Below, in pieces: positions 1-10,820 of a stretch of DNA of 64,000 nucleotides. The notes under the pieces were generated by a model, which made no database searches, was not told where the DNA came from, and saw only the letters and a program-made list of their open reading frames with translations. The DNA comes from an uncultured Roseobacter sp. (GTDB taxonomy: Bacteria > Pseudomonadota > Alphaproteobacteria > Rhodobacterales > Rhodobacteraceae). Position numbers and translations under genes: made by a program. Position 1 is the stretch's first letter; every line of letters begins with the position of its first letter. Location: the NCBI RefSeq assembly GCF_947495025.1, contig NZ_CANLXG010000003.1, forward strand, positions 62,001-126,000, written 5' to 3'.

Positions 1-1066
1 GGCTGACCGGGCTGTCACTCAGAAAACCCGCGCCGCCCATGGCCTGTACGGCCTGATGGGCCTGTTTCATGGCTTCTTCTGATGCATAGAGACAGCAGGC
101 GGCCGCGTCCTGGCGGGTCACATCCCCCCGGTCGCAGGCTTTGGCCACCTCGTACACATACGCCCGGGCAGAATTCATTGCCGTATACATGTCGGCGATC
201 TTGCCCTGCATCAGCTGAAAGCTCCCGATCGGCTGACCGAACTGTTTGCGCTCTGCCATGTACGGCATGATCGCATCGAGGCAGGCCGCCATGATACCGG
301 TGCCGATGCCAGCCAGCACCACACGCTCATAGTCCAGGCCCGACATCAGAACGGCAACACCGCGGCCCTCTTCGCCCAGCACATTCTCGAAAGGAACCTC
401 GACGTCATCAAAAATCAGCTCAGCCGTATTCGATCCGCGCATCCCAAGCTTGTCAAAATGCGGACTTGTCGAGAAACCGGTCATCTGCTTTTCGATCAGG
501 AAGGCGGTTATCCCTCTGGACCCGCCGTCCGGATCGGTTTTGGCGTAGACAACGAGCGTGTCAGCATCCGGCCCGTTGGTGATCCAGTATTTGTTGCCGT
601 TCAGACGGTAGTGATCATTGCGTTTCTCGGCCCGCAGTTTCATCGAAACCACGTCAGATCCCGCACCAGCCTCTGACATTGCCAGCGCGCCGACGTTCCG
701 GCCCGAAATCAGCCCGGGCAGATATTTTTCTTTCTGCTCGTGGGTGCCGTTCAGCTTGATCTGGTTCACACACAGATTGGAATGTGCGCCATATGACAGA
801 GATACAGAGGCACTGGCCCGCGCGATTTCCTCAATCGCGACGGTATGTGCCAGATACGACATCCCCGCACCGCCGTACTCTTCATCAACGGTGATCCCGA
901 GAAGGCCCAGATCGCCCATCTCTGTCCAGAGCTCAGCCGGAAAGCTGTTGGAACTGTCGATGTCGGCCGCCATCGGCGCCACGCGGTCCTGCGCCCAGCG
1001 ATGCACCATTTCGCGCAGCGCATTGACGTCCTCGCCCAGATCAAACTGCATCGTTGCGTTGAACAT
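1..1066 (-). CDS. Acyl-CoA dehydrogenase, isovaleryl-CoA dehydrogenase-like (3' end truncated by window edge)
   Basis: Reverse strand reads [47 protein letters not shown]...[11 protein letters not shown]...[19 protein letters not shown]...[18 protein letters not shown]; no stop before base 1, so absent from the ORF track. Confidence 0.9.
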   Translation of the reverse strand, partial: MFNATMQFDLGEDVNALREMVHRWAQDRVAPMAADIDSSNSFPAELWTEMGDLGLLGITVDEEYGGAGMSYLAHTVAIEEIARASASVSLSYGAHSNLCVNQIKLNGTHEQKEKYLPGLISGRNVGALAMSEAGAGSDVVSMKLRAEKRNDHYRLNGNKYWITNGPDADTLVVYAKTDPDGGSRGITAFLIEKQMTGFSTSPHFDKLGMRGSNTAELIFDDVEVPFENVLGEEGRGVAVLMSGLDYERVVLAGIGTGIMAACLDAIMPYMAERKQFGQPIGSFQLMQGKIADMYTAMNSARAYVYEVAKACDRGDVTRQDAAACCLYASEEAMKQAHQAVQAMGGAGFLSDSPVS

Positions 1067-1244
1067 GCGGCACGGCTCCCTTCCTGCGGCTTCTGTTACC
1101 GAAATTTATTGAACACTTGTTCATATACTAAATGCAAGCGCGCAGATGGGTCAAGCCGCAGCGCAGCAAGCCCGGGCGCAATGTTGAGACCGGATACAGA
1201 GGCATCCGACAGGTATGGCACCAGATCGGTCCGACCCGAAGGGC

Positions 1245-2441
1245 TCAGGCCGCATCCTGCCAGACCGCGCCAACTTCTGACCGGATGATCCGGGCGATCA
1301 GATCGCAGTCTTCCAGAGAAAAGGTGAGTGGCACCCGCATATCAACAACGCCGGCAAGCACGCGGTCGCTGGCTGGCATCGGCTGCGATGGTGCGTAACG
1401 CCAGCTGTCGTACCGGCTGGTGAATGCCTGAGGTTCGGGCGCCCCGAACCACTTGAGCTCGACGCCGCGCGCCGCGCAGCGCGCGATCACTTCCTTTACG
1501 GCCTCGCCCGACCAGTCCAGCAGCAGAAACTGTATCGAAGAGCCCACGATCGTTTCATCAGCAGGACGCTCGATCACGGTCAGGCCCGGCGTGCCACGCA
1601 GGCCCGTCTCGAGCCTGTAGTAGCGTTCATTCCAGCGCCGGCACTGTGTCGGCAGGTCGGCCAGCTGCGGGCGCAGAATGGCGGCGCGCAGGTTGTCCAT
1701 CCGGCCCGAAATGTTGGGCGTTTCATAGCGGATGTTTTCGAAGGCTTCCTTCGGAGGGGCCGCAAGATGGCGCTCGTACAGCATGTAGGAGCCAGACATG
1801 ATCACAGCGCGGGCCGCGAGTTCTGCATCATCAGTGACCAGAAAACCGCCCTCGCCCGAATTTATATGTTTGTAGGTCTGGCAGGAATAGCACCCGGCCG
1901 CACCGACCCGCCCTGACGGCACATCTTTCCACGCGGCTCCCATCGTGTGGGCGCAGTCCTCTATGACGGAAATGCCAGCAGCATCACAGATCTGCATCAG
2001 CCGGTCCATATCACAGATATGCCCGCGCATGTGGCTGAGAAGCAGGTAAGACGCCTGTCCGGATTTTTCCAACAGGTCATCGAGATCAATCGTCAGGTCC
2101 TCGGTCACACCCACGAAAACCGGCACCGCCCCAACGGCAGCAATCGCCCCCGGAACCGGTGCCAGCGTAAATGCATTCGACAGAACCCTGTCACCCGGCA
2201 CCACACCGGCGGCGCGCAGCGCTGTTGCCATTGCGTATCCGCCCGAGGCAACAGCCACGCAGTATCTGGCGCCGACCAGTGCGGCAAATTCCTGTTCCAG
2301 CAAGGCGGTCTGACTGAGCTCACCGGGCACGGTGTTGTACCGGTGCAGCCGTCCGTGGCGCATAACCTCGACAGCCGCGTCGATACCTGCCTCGGGGATC
2401 GGCTCCTGCTGGGTAAAACTGCCTTTGAAAACGTCTGTCAT
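1245..2441 (-). CDS. DegT/DnrJ/EryC1/StrS family PLP-dependent aminotransferase
   Basis: ORF 398 aa; fold-type I features (EDCAHTMGA, GCYSCQTYKHINSGEGGFLVTDD). Confidence 0.88.
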   Translation of the reverse strand: MTDVFKGSFTQQEPIPEAGIDAAVEVMRHGRLHRYNTVPGELSQTALLEQEFAALVGARYCVAVASGGYAMATALRAAGVVPGDRVLSNAFTLAPVPGAIAAVGAVPVFVGVTEDLTIDLDDLLEKSGQASYLLLSHMRGHICDMDRLMQICDAAGISVIEDCAHTMGAAWKDVPSGRVGAAGCYSCQTYKHINSGEGGFLVTDDAELAARAVIMSGSYMLYERHLAAPPKEAFENIRYETPNISGRMDNLRAAILRPQLADLPTQCRRWNERYYRLETGLRGTPGLTVIERPADETIVGSSIQFLLLDWSGEAVKEVIARCAARGVELKWFGAPEPQAFTSRYDSWRYAPSQPMPASDRVLAGVVDMRVPLTFSLEDCDLIARIIRSEVGAVWQDAA

Positions 2442-2490
2442 CTGAGCCTCCGCGCGCTACCGGAACTGTGGGGGGAAGAATGCCGGCCGG

Positions 2491-3156
2491 TCAAGACAGC
2501 AAACGCGACGCCAGCGCCGGCAGATCAGAATACCGCTCAAGCAGCGCTTCCGGCTCAAGCGCCGCCATGTCCTCGCCCGCCGGACCAAAGGTCACAAGAA
2601 CGCTGGGCACACCCGCTGCGCGCGCCGTATTCCGGTCTGTATCGGAATCGCCGATCAGAATGCAGCGCGCCGGGTCACCACCTGCGCGCCGTGCGGCCTC
2701 GAACAGGGGTTCGGGGTCAGGTTTGCGAACAGGCAGCGTGTCGGCACCGACGAGGGAGGCAAAAGCATCACGCACCCCCAGACGCTGCATCAGCGTCTCG
2801 GCCAGCCCCTCGGGTTTGTTGGTGCAGATACCGACCCCGAAACCCATGGCGCCAAGCTCTGCCACAGCGTCCATCGCACCGGGATACATCTGTGTGTAAA
2901 CATCAATCGCGCCGGCATACGCCTCGAGCAGAACGGGATAATAACGGTCAATCGTCGCCTCGTCTTCACCGCGCCCCAGCCGCTCCATGCCAAGACGAAG
3001 CATCGCCCGCCCGCCCCGCAGGGCAGTTCCCGCGTCTGTCGCCGGGTTCAGCAGGTCGCCCGCGCCCATATCGCGGAAACACACATTGGCTGCTGCAATC
3101 AGATCTCCGCTTGTATCCGCGAGCGTCCCGTCGAGATCGAAAATAACTGTTTTCAT
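2491..3156 (-). CDS. gph: HAD-family phosphoglycolate phosphatase
   Basis: ORF 221 aa; N-terminal DLDGTLADTSGDL and C-terminal GDSDTDRNTARAAG HAD motifs. Confidence 0.88.
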   Translation of the reverse strand: MKTVIFDLDGTLADTSGDLIAAANVCFRDMGAGDLLNPATDAGTALRGGRAMLRLGMERLGRGEDEATIDRYYPVLLEAYAGAIDVYTQMYPGAMDAVAELGAMGFGVGICTNKPEGLAETLMQRLGVRDAFASLVGADTLPVRKPDPEPLFEAARRAGGDPARCILIGDSDTDRNTARAAGVPSVLVTFGPAGEDMAALEPEALLERYSDLPALASRLLS

Positions 3157-3301
3157 TCATCTATCCTTGTGCTCCGCGACGGGTCCCCGGCGAAAAGGCG
3201 CACACTATGTTGCAACACGCAACCATCTTTGATCCTGGCGCGCTTGCGCCGCGCGTTTCAGCGGATAAACAGGCGCCAGACAGAATACAAAGAGAAACCG
3301 C

Positions 3302-4657
3302 ATGAAAACTGCTCTGATCATCCTCGCCGCGGGCAAGGGCACAAGGATGAATTCCGACCTGCCGAAAGTTCTGCACCCGCTCGCGGCCGCACCGTTGCTG
3401 GCCCACGCAATGCGTGCAGGCGCGGCACTTGAGCCGGAACGTACGGTCGTGGTCGCCGGCCACGGCGCAGCACTGGTTCGCAAGGCGGCGCTGGAGTATG
3501 ACGCGACGGTGAGTGTCGTGGAGCAGACTGAACAGCTGGGCACAGCGCATGCCGCGGCACAGGCCCGCGATGCACTCGCTGGTTTTGATGGTACCGCCAT
3601 CGTCCTGTTCGGAGACACGCCCTTTGTTCGGCCCGAAACGCTCAGGGCAATGACCGATGCCCGGGCGCAGGGCAATGACGTGGTCATACTGGGTTTCGAA
3701 GCCGCCGACCCGGGTCGCTACGGGCGGCTGGTCATGTCGGGCGGCAGCCTGGAGCGGATTGTTGAATACAAGGACGCCTCAGAGGCGGAACGCCGGATCA
3801 GCCTGTGCAACAGCGGTGTTCTGGCCTGCGATGCCACACTCCTCTTCGAGCTCATTGACGCCACAGGAAACGACAACGCCTCGGGCGAGTACTATCTGAC
3901 AGATGTCGTCGGTCTTGCCCGCGCGCGTGGCTTGTCCGCAACTGCCGTAACCTGCGACGAATCCGAAACACTCGGCATCAACACCCGCGCGGAACTGGCA
4001 GGTGCCGAGGCCGCGTTTCAGACCCGCGCGCGCGCCGCAGCCTTTGAGAACGGCGTCACGATGCCCGCGCCGGATACAGTACACTTTGCAATCGACACGG
4101 AAATAGGCCGCGATACGGTCATTGAGCCGAACGTTGTTTTCGGTCCCGGCGTCACGGTGGAAAGCGGTGCCTGCATCCGGGCTTTCTCGCACCTTGAGGG
4201 GTGCCATGTTGCGCGCGGCGGCACCGTTGGTCCCTACGCACGACTGCGCCCGGGCGCAGAACTGGCAGAGGACGTGCGCATCGGAAACTTTGTCGAGGTC
4301 AAGAACGCGCAGATCGGATGTGGCACCAAGGTAAATCACCTGAGTTACATCGGTGATGCGACGCTTGGCTCCGCCACAAACGTAGGCGCAGGCACGATCA
4401 CCTGTAATTATGACGGCGTGATGAAGCATCACACCCACATCGGGAACAATGTCTTTATCGGATCGAACACGATGCTTGTGGCACCGGTACATGTGGGCGA
4501 TCACGCGATGACCGGCAGTGGATCGGTCATTACATCTGACGTCGAACCCGAGGCGCTGGCGCTGGCGCGCGCGCCGCAGGTCGAAAAACCCGGCATGGCA
4601 ACAAAATTGTTGCAGATGTTAAAGGCCAGAAAGGCCCAACAACAAAGAGGCAGCTGA
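3302..4657 (+). CDS. glmU: Bifunctional UDP-N-acetylglucosamine pyrophosphorylase / glucosamine-1-phosphate N-acetyltransferase
   Basis: ORF 451 aa; LAAGKGTRMNSDLPKVLHPL, left-handed beta-helix hexapeptides, NVGAGTITCNYDG. Confidence 0.97.
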   Translation: MKTALIILAAGKGTRMNSDLPKVLHPLAAAPLLAHAMRAGAALEPERTVVVAGHGAALVRKAALEYDATVSVVEQTEQLGTAHAAAQARDALAGFDGTAIVLFGDTPFVRPETLRAMTDARAQGNDVVILGFEAADPGRYGRLVMSGGSLERIVEYKDASEAERRISLCNSGVLACDATLLFELIDATGNDNASGEYYLTDVVGLARARGLSATAVTCDESETLGINTRAELAGAEAAFQTRARAAAFENGVTMPAPDTVHFAIDTEIGRDTVIEPNVVFGPGVTVESGACIRAFSHLEGCHVARGGTVGPYARLRPGAELAEDVRIGNFVEVKNAQIGCGTKVNHLSYIGDATLGSATNVGAGTITCNYDGVMKHHTHIGNNVFIGSNTMLVAPVHVGDHAMTGSGSVITSDVEPEALALARAPQVEKPGMATKLLQMLKARKAQQQRGS

Positions 4658-4659
4658 AA

Positions 4660-6480
4660 ATGTGTGGTATTGTAGGGGTCCTTGGGGGACATGAAGTCGC
4701 GCCGATCCTCGTTGAGGCGCTGAAAAGGCTCGAGTATCGCGGCTATGACAGCGCCGGTATCGCGACCGTCAGCGATGGCGTACTGGACCGCCGCCGCGCG
4801 GTTGGCAAACTGATCAATCTGTCGGATCTGCTGGTTCATAACCCGCTGTCGGGAAAGTCCGGTATCGGCCATACCCGCTGGGCCACACACGGCGAGCCCT
4901 CGGTTACGAACGCGCATCCGCACCAGTCGGGCCCGGTTGCCGTTGTGCACAACGGGATCATCGAGAATTTCCGGGAACTCAGAGCGGAACTGGCAGATCA
5001 CGGTCTGCAATGTGTGTCTGAAACAGACACCGAAACCGTGAGCCTTCTGGCGCAATACTACCTCGGTCAGGGTCTCAGCCCGTCGGACGCAGCACACCGC
5101 ACACTGGACCGGCTCGAAGGGGCCTTTGCCCTCGCCTTTCTCTTCTCGGGGGAGGATGATCTGATGATCGGCGCCCGCAAGGGGTCGCCGCTGGCCATCG
5201 GTCATGGCGACGGCGAAATGTATCTCGGCTCTGACGCTATTGCGCTGGCCCCGATGACAGACCGGATCACCTATCTGGAAGAGGGAGACCGGGTCTTTCT
5301 GACGCGCACGTCCCTGCAGATTACAGACAGCGCCGGGAACCCGGTCGAGCGGCCCGTACAGACCATTCAGGCGGATGCGACGCGTATCGACAAGGCAGGC
5401 CACAAGCATTTCATGTCCAAGGAAATCGCTGAACAGCCTTCGGTCATTGCCGGGGCGCTGAGCCACTATATCGCATCAGACGGCAGCATCAGCCTGCCCG
5501 GCGGCGGGATGGATTTCACAAAAACCGACCGGCTGACACTGGTGGCCTGCGGCACGGCCTATCTCGCCTGTCTGTCTGCCAAGCACTGGTTCGAGGAACT
5601 GGCCCGTCTGCCTGTGGACGTCGATGTGGCCTCGGAATTCCGCTACCGCGAACCCCCGATCCCGGCCAATACAGCCGCACTTTTTGTCAGCCAGTCGGGA
5701 GAGACAGCCGACACACTTGCTGCACTGCGGTTCTGCCAGGGCAAGGTGTCAAAAATCCTGTCAGTGGTCAATGTACCCGAGAGCTCGATCGCACGGGAAA
5801 GCGACGTTGTGCTGCCGATCTATGCGGGCGTCGAGGTTGGTGTGGCCTCGACCAAAGCGTTCACCTGCCAGCTGGTTGTCCTGCTGCTGATGGCCCTCAA
5901 AGCCGCCCAGGACCGGGGCACAATCGACGCGAAAACCTTCAAAGAACATATCGCTGCACTGCGCGGCGTGCCGGGTATCATCAGCCAGGCGCTTGAGATT
6001 GAGGCTGAAACCCGGCGCACTGCCGAGGACATCTCTGAAGCCCGGGATGTACTTTTCCTGGGGCGCGGTCAGATGTTCCCACTGGCGATGGAAGGCGCGT
6101 TGAAACTTAAGGAAATCAGCTACATACACGCCGAGGGCTACGCTTCGGGAGAACTGAAGCACGGCCCTATCGCGCTGGTTGACCAGTACGTCCCGGTTGT
6201 TGTGATGGCCCCCCGCGACAGGCTGTTCGACAAAACGGTCAGCAATATGCAGGAGGTTATGGCGCGCAAGGGGCGTGTGATCCTGATCTCTGACCGCAAA
6301 GGCATCGAGGAAGCTGGCGAAGGAACCTTTGCCACCATCGAACTGCCAACAGTGCCGGAGCTGGTGACGCCAATTCTCTATGCGATCCCTGCGCAGTTGC
6401 TTGCCTATCATACGGCCGTCGCAAAGGGCACGGATGTGGACCAGCCGCGAAACCTCGCGAAGTCCGTCACAGTGGAATAA
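4660..6480 (+). CDS. glmS: Glutamine-fructose-6-phosphate aminotransferase (isomerizing)
   Basis: ORF 606 aa; MCGIVGVLG N-terminal Ntn hydrolase domain, SIS domains, C-terminal DVDQPRNLAKSVTVE. Confidence 0.98.
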   Translation: MCGIVGVLGGHEVAPILVEALKRLEYRGYDSAGIATVSDGVLDRRRAVGKLINLSDLLVHNPLSGKSGIGHTRWATHGEPSVTNAHPHQSGPVAVVHNGIIENFRELRAELADHGLQCVSETDTETVSLLAQYYLGQGLSPSDAAHRTLDRLEGAFALAFLFSGEDDLMIGARKGSPLAIGHGDGEMYLGSDAIALAPMTDRITYLEEGDRVFLTRTSLQITDSAGNPVERPVQTIQADATRIDKAGHKHFMSKEIAEQPSVIAGALSHYIASDGSISLPGGGMDFTKTDRLTLVACGTAYLACLSAKHWFEELARLPVDVDVASEFRYREPPIPANTAALFVSQSGETADTLAALRFCQGKVSKILSVVNVPESSIARESDVVLPIYAGVEVGVASTKAFTCQLVVLLLMALKAAQDRGTIDAKTFKEHIAALRGVPGIISQALEIEAETRRTAEDISEARDVLFLGRGQMFPLAMEGALKLKEISYIHAEGYASGELKHGPIALVDQYVPVVVMAPRDRLFDKTVSNMQEVMARKGRVILISDRKGIEEAGEGTFATIELPTVPELVTPILYAIPAQLLAYHTAVAKGTDVDQPRNLAKSVTVE

Positions 6481-6483
6481 AAG

Positions 6484-6503
6484 CGCGGCGGTCAGCCGCC
6501 GCG
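6484..6503 (-). terminator. Hairpin at convergent glmS / lipoprotein gene ends
   Basis: CGCGGCGG-TCAG-CCGCCGCG perfect 8-bp stem; minus strand is followed by CTTTTATTC; overlaps the end of the minus-strand ORF. Confidence 0.55.
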
Positions 6504-7025
6504 GCGTACTGAAAGTGTCACCAGAGCGGTCAGCGGCACCTCCAGAGCGCGCATGGCCGCGAGTGAAATCCGGCTGCCTGCCGTGTCGGGTCCGCCTATC
6601 GGGATGAGCGTTACCGCCACAGACGTACCCGAAGCAGTGCTGGTCACGACGCCCGGCGTTTCGGCAGCAACCAGAGGCGTTTTCAGCCAGAACCCCTGCT
6701 CCGCAGGAGCGCCAAGCGAAGCGACGGTCTGTCCGAGGACAGCTCCCGACCTGGACACCCGACGCGCGGCAGCCCTTTCCGCCTCTGAGGTGCGGTCAAT
6801 ACTGTCAGCAGTCTGTGCGCCGCCGGCAGGAATCGGTCCACCCGAAGCGGCCCCGTTGGCACCCGGGTTTTCCGTCTGCGGCTGATCCGTCAGACCGCTG
6901 CCCCCCAATTCGAGATTGATCCTCTGTTCAAGCGTGCGCAATTCAGCACAGCCGGCCACCAGAGACATCATCATCAGACACGCCAGAGCCCGTTCCGGGC
7001 GAAGAGTGAAAATCGTTCGCTGCAT
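6492..7025 (-). CDS. Hypothetical lipoprotein
   Basis: Likely start MQRTIFTLRPERALACLMMMSLVAGCAELRTLEQ with lipobox VAGC; internal start within ORF 6492..7058. Confidence 0.65.
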   Translation of the reverse strand: MQRTIFTLRPERALACLMMMSLVAGCAELRTLEQRINLELGGSGLTDQPQTENPGANGAASGGPIPAGGAQTADSIDRTSEAERAAARRVSRSGAVLGQTVASLGAPAEQGFWLKTPLVAAETPGVVTSTASGTSVAVTLIPIGGPDTAGSRISLAAMRALEVPLTALVTLSVRRGG

Positions 7026-7108
7026 GAACTGTTCATACCGTCCTGTCACAAGGCCCACAATGCGGAATACCCTTGCCGCCGGTTAACGCAGCCCTTACCA
7101 CTTAGGCT

Positions 7109-8116
7109 ATGAGTGCACCGCTGATCGATCCCTTCGCACGCGCGATTACCTACCTGCGTGTTTCCGTCACCGACAGGTGTGATTTCCGCTGCGTCTACTG
7201 CATGTCGGAAAACATGACATTCCTGCCGAAAAAGGAACTGCTCACGCTCGAAGAGCTGGACCGGATGTGTTCCACCTTTGTGAGCCTCGGCGTGGAAAAG
7301 CTGCGGATTACAGGCGGTGAGCCGCTGGTGCGCAAAGGCATCATGACCTTCTTTGAAAGCATGTCGCGCCACCTCGACAGCGGGCAGCTCAAAGAGCTGA
7401 CACTGACGACAAACGGCAGTCAGCTGGAACGCTTTGCCAAGGATCTCTATGCCGCCGGGGTACGGCGCGTGAATGTATCGCTGGATACGCTGGACGAACA
7501 GAAGTTTGCTGATATCACGCGCTGGGGTCGCCTGCCCCAGGTGCTGCGCGGCATTGATGCTGCCCAGTCAGCGGGCCTGCGGGTCAAGCTGAATGCCGTC
7601 GCGCTCAGGGGTTTCAACGAACCGGAGCTGCCATTCATTACCGAATGGTGCGCCGAACGTGATATGGATCTGACTTGGATCGAGGTCATGCCGATGGGAG
7701 ACATCGGCAACGAGGACCGGCTGGGACAGTACTGGTCTCTGAAAGACGTGCGCGCGCGCTACGCAGAGCACTATACGGTGACGGATCTTGCCGAACGCAC
7801 CGGCGGGCCCGCGCGCTATGTGCGCCTTGAAGAGACCGGGCAGAAGATCGGCTTTATCACACCGCTGAGCCACAATTTCTGCGAAAGCTGCAACCGGGTA
7901 CGCATCACCTGCACCGGTGAGATTTACATGTGTCTGGGCCAGGAGGACATGGCAGACCTGCGCGCTCCTCTCCGGGCACACCCCGATGACAATGGTCCTC
8001 TCGAAGAGGCGATCCGCGCTGCGATCGCCCTGAAACCAAAGGGGCATGATTTCGACTATTCGCGCCAGCGGGCCGATGGCCGGATGTCCCGCCACATGAG
8101 CCATACCGGCGGCTGA
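7109..8116 (+). CDS. moaA: GTP 3',8-cyclase (molybdenum cofactor biosynthesis protein A)
   Basis: ORF 335 aa; radical [11 protein letters not shown] motif, [10 protein letters not shown]-terminal GG. Confidence 0.97.
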   Translation: MSAPLIDPFARAITYLRVSVTDRCDFRCVYCMSENMTFLPKKELLTLEELDRMCSTFVSLGVEKLRITGGEPLVRKGIMTFFESMSRHLDSGQLKELTLTTNGSQLERFAKDLYAAGVRRVNVSLDTLDEQKFADITRWGRLPQVLRGIDAAQSAGLRVKLNAVALRGFNEPELPFITEWCAERDMDLTWIEVMPMGDIGNEDRLGQYWSLKDVRARYAEHYTVTDLAERTGGPARYVRLEETGQKIGFITPLSHNFCESCNRVRITCTGEIYMCLGQEDMADLRAPLRAHPDDNGPLEEAIRAAIALKPKGHDFDYSRQRADGRMSRHMSHTGG

Positions 8117-8124
8117 ACCGGCAC

Positions 8125-9420
8125 ATGCGCACCCCATTGCTTTTCAGAGTATACGTGGCCGCCACCGCGTTGCTGACACCGTTTGTGGCATGGTTTGAAG
8201 TACGCAGACTGCGCCGCGCCGGCTTCCCGGCCATGCGCGCCCACGAAAAGCTGGGTAATGCCAGTGCTCCACGTACAGGCAGCGGACCACTGATATGGTT
8301 TCACACAGCATCAGTGGGTGAAAGCCCATCGGTTCTGTCGCTGATCCACAGCATGGGCCGGATGCTGCCGCGCGCGCAGTTCCTGATCACATCAGGCACA
8401 CCTGCGTCTGCCCGTGTCGTGTCAGAACGCATGCCACCACGATCTGTGCACCAGTTCTCTCCGGTTGACGCGTCAGGACCGGTGCGGCGATTTCTGGCGC
8501 ACTGGCGGCCATCTGCTGCCATTTTCGCAGAAAGCGAGCTGCAGCCGCTGATGCTGTGCAGGACCCGGGCGCGCGGCACGGCCATGGCGCTGGTAAATGC
8601 CGGGTTGAGCAGCAACTCCGCAAAATTCTGGTCCGGACGCCCGGAAACGGCGGCCTTTATTCTGGACGTATTCGATCTGATCCTCACCCGGGATGATGAA
8701 ATGGCGGGGAAGATGGTGGACATGAATGCGCCGGTCGAGCGGGTCGCACGGGGGATCGACTTCAGGTTCCTTTCTGATCCGCTGCCCAGTGATCCGGCAG
8801 TCACAGCCCGGATACGGGCAGCCCTCAGGGGCAGGCCCGTCTGGGTTGCCGCGTCCACTCACCGCGGAGAAGAAGAGATAATCCTCGCCGCCCATCAGGC
8901 ATTGCTGAAGCAGCATCCGGACCTGATGCTGATCCTCGTACCACACGATCATAAACGTTCAGACGACATCGCCGCACAGATCACATCTGCAGGCATTGCA
9001 TTCGCAACCCACTCCAGGAACGAAAAACCCGGTGATGGTCACAGCGCCTATCTGGCGGATACGCCGGGTGAGACAGGCAGCTGGTACGCACTGACGGAAA
9101 TCGTATTCCTGGGAGGCTCACTGGTGCCTGAGGGCGGGACGAACCCGTTTGAAGTCGCCCAGGCGGGTGCCGCGGTTCTCTCAGGGCGCCATGTCACAGA
9201 ATTTGAAGAGGTTTTCGCCGATATGACCACACGCGGCGCCGCTGTTTTCACAACGGACGCCGAAGACCTGGCTGGCGAAGTTCACGAAATGCTCAGCAAC
9301 ACACCCTACCGGGCCCAGGCGGTGTCAGCCGCCGAAGACTTTGTACGTGGCCGGCAGGATCAGCTGGATCAGATTGCCCGCAGGCTCATCCGTGCTCTTG
9401 ATCTGGAGCAGACGCACTGA
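8125..9420 (+). CDS. waaA: 3-deoxy-D-manno-octulosonic acid transferase
   Basis: ORF 431 aa; FHTASVGE, VPEGGTNPFE motifs of the Kdo transferase family. Confidence 0.9.
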   Translation: MRTPLLFRVYVAATALLTPFVAWFEVRRLRRAGFPAMRAHEKLGNASAPRTGSGPLIWFHTASVGESPSVLSLIHSMGRMLPRAQFLITSGTPASARVVSERMPPRSVHQFSPVDASGPVRRFLAHWRPSAAIFAESELQPLMLCRTRARGTAMALVNAGLSSNSAKFWSGRPETAAFILDVFDLILTRDDEMAGKMVDMNAPVERVARGIDFRFLSDPLPSDPAVTARIRAALRGRPVWVAASTHRGEEEIILAAHQALLKQHPDLMLILVPHDHKRSDDIAAQITSAGIAFATHSRNEKPGDGHSAYLADTPGETGSWYALTEIVFLGGSLVPEGGTNPFEVAQAGAAVLSGRHVTEFEEVFADMTTRGAAVFTTDAEDLAGEVHEMLSNTPYRAQAVSAAEDFVRGRQDQLDQIARRLIRALDLEQTH

Positions 9421-9523
9421 CGCAGGCCACCAGTGCTCCGCTGTTTGCGCACCACCGCATTCCGGGTTCCGAAAACTCTCCGTTTCCGCCACCGGCCACC
9501 AGACTGAAAGTGAAATCAGCGCG

Positions 9524-10687
9524 TCAGGCAGCCGGCATCCGCTGCTCTACAATCTCTGCCCACCAGCTGCATCCGGCGGGAATCGCGTCGTCGTTGAAAT
9601 TGTATTCCGGGTGATGCAGGCGTGCGCTCGGGCCGTTGCCCATCAGAATATATGCTCCGGGGCGTTCCTCGAGCATAAAGGCAAAGTCCTCGCCGCCCAT
9701 CACCAGTTCTGCGTCTGCACAGTCGCCTGAAACACGCCGGGCGACATCGGCGGCGAACTCGGTCTGCTCGGGATGGTTCACGGTTACCGGATAATTGCGC
9801 ACATAATTGATACGGCCTGTGGCTCCGAAGTTTTCGGAAATGCCTTCGACCAGTTTTGTCAGACGCGTCTCGACCAGATCGCGCACGTCTTTGCTCATGG
9901 TGCGCGCTGTTCCTTTCATTGTCACTTTCTGGGGGATGACATTGAAGGCGTTGGACGAGGTTTCAAAGGATGTGATCGACATGACCAGCTGTTCAACAGG
10001 ATCGGTGTTCCTGCTGGCAATCGACTGAGCGGCGACGACAATATGGCTGGCCACGACGGTCGGGTCGATCGTCTGGTGCGGGAATGCGGCGTGTCCGCCC
10101 CTGCCCACTATTTCGATCTCGAAAATATCTGTGGCGGCAAAGAACGGCCCGGTCCGGATGGCAAACTGCCCGGTCTCCATACCCGGCCAGTTGTGCATCC
10201 CATAGACTTCCTGGATACCAAAGCGTTCCATCATACCGTCTTCACACATTTCGCGGCCACCGCCGCCACCCTCTTCAGCCGGCTGAAAGATGACTGCAAC
10301 CGACCCGTTGAAATTGCGCGTCTCGGCCAGATACTGCGCGGCCCCCAGCAGCATCGCCGTGTGGCCGTCGTGCCCGCAGGCGTGCATCTTCCCCGGCTCG
10401 CGGGAAACATAATCGACACCCGTCTGTTCGGTTATCGGCAGTGCATCCATATCTGCGCGCAGACCGACAACTTTGCCGGAAGTGTCCGATTTCCCGCGGA
10501 TCACCCCGACCACACCGGTGCGGCCAATGCCGGTCACGACCTCATCACACCCAAAGGCCCGCAGTTTTTCCGCCACCAGCGCCGCTGTCCGGTGCGTATC
10601 AAACAGCAGTTCCGGGTGTTCGTGCATGTCCCGGCGCCAGGCAGTGATATCCTGGTGCAGTTCGGCAAAACGGTTCTTTACAGGCAT
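9524..10687 (-). CDS. M20 family amidohydrolase (hippurate hydrolase-like)
   Basis: Start MPVKNRFAELHQDITAWRRDMHEHPELLFDTHRTAA; GLRADMDALPITE, HACGHDGHTAMLLGAA. Confidence 0.92.
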   Translation of the reverse strand: MPVKNRFAELHQDITAWRRDMHEHPELLFDTHRTAALVAEKLRAFGCDEVVTGIGRTGVVGVIRGKSDTSGKVVGLRADMDALPITEQTGVDYVSREPGKMHACGHDGHTAMLLGAAQYLAETRNFNGSVAVIFQPAEEGGGGGREMCEDGMMERFGIQEVYGMHNWPGMETGQFAIRTGPFFAATDIFEIEIVGRGGHAAFPHQTIDPTVVASHIVVAAQSIASRNTDPVEQLVMSITSFETSSNAFNVIPQKVTMKGTARTMSKDVRDLVETRLTKLVEGISENFGATGRINYVRNYPVTVNHPEQTEFAADVARRVSGDCADAELVMGGEDFAFMLEERPGAYILMGNGPSARLHHPEYNFNDDAIPAGCSWWAEIVEQRMPAA

Positions 10688-10820
10688 GATATCGGCTCCA
10701 GCGGGTTCTGGCCGGGCAGTTCCCGGCGCTTCTCCGTACGGTTGTATTATACCTGACCCGGGCTGCAAGAGCCGCTGTCCTGAAGGGCTTCACAAATGAT
10801 TGCAATGGCCGCACAGGGCA

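Noticed and set aside
1947-3146. 399-aa plus-strand ORF from the track
   Set aside because: Antisense to the DegT aminotransferase and gph genes; Cys/Arg/His/Pro-rich composition typical of a GC-rich shadow ORF.
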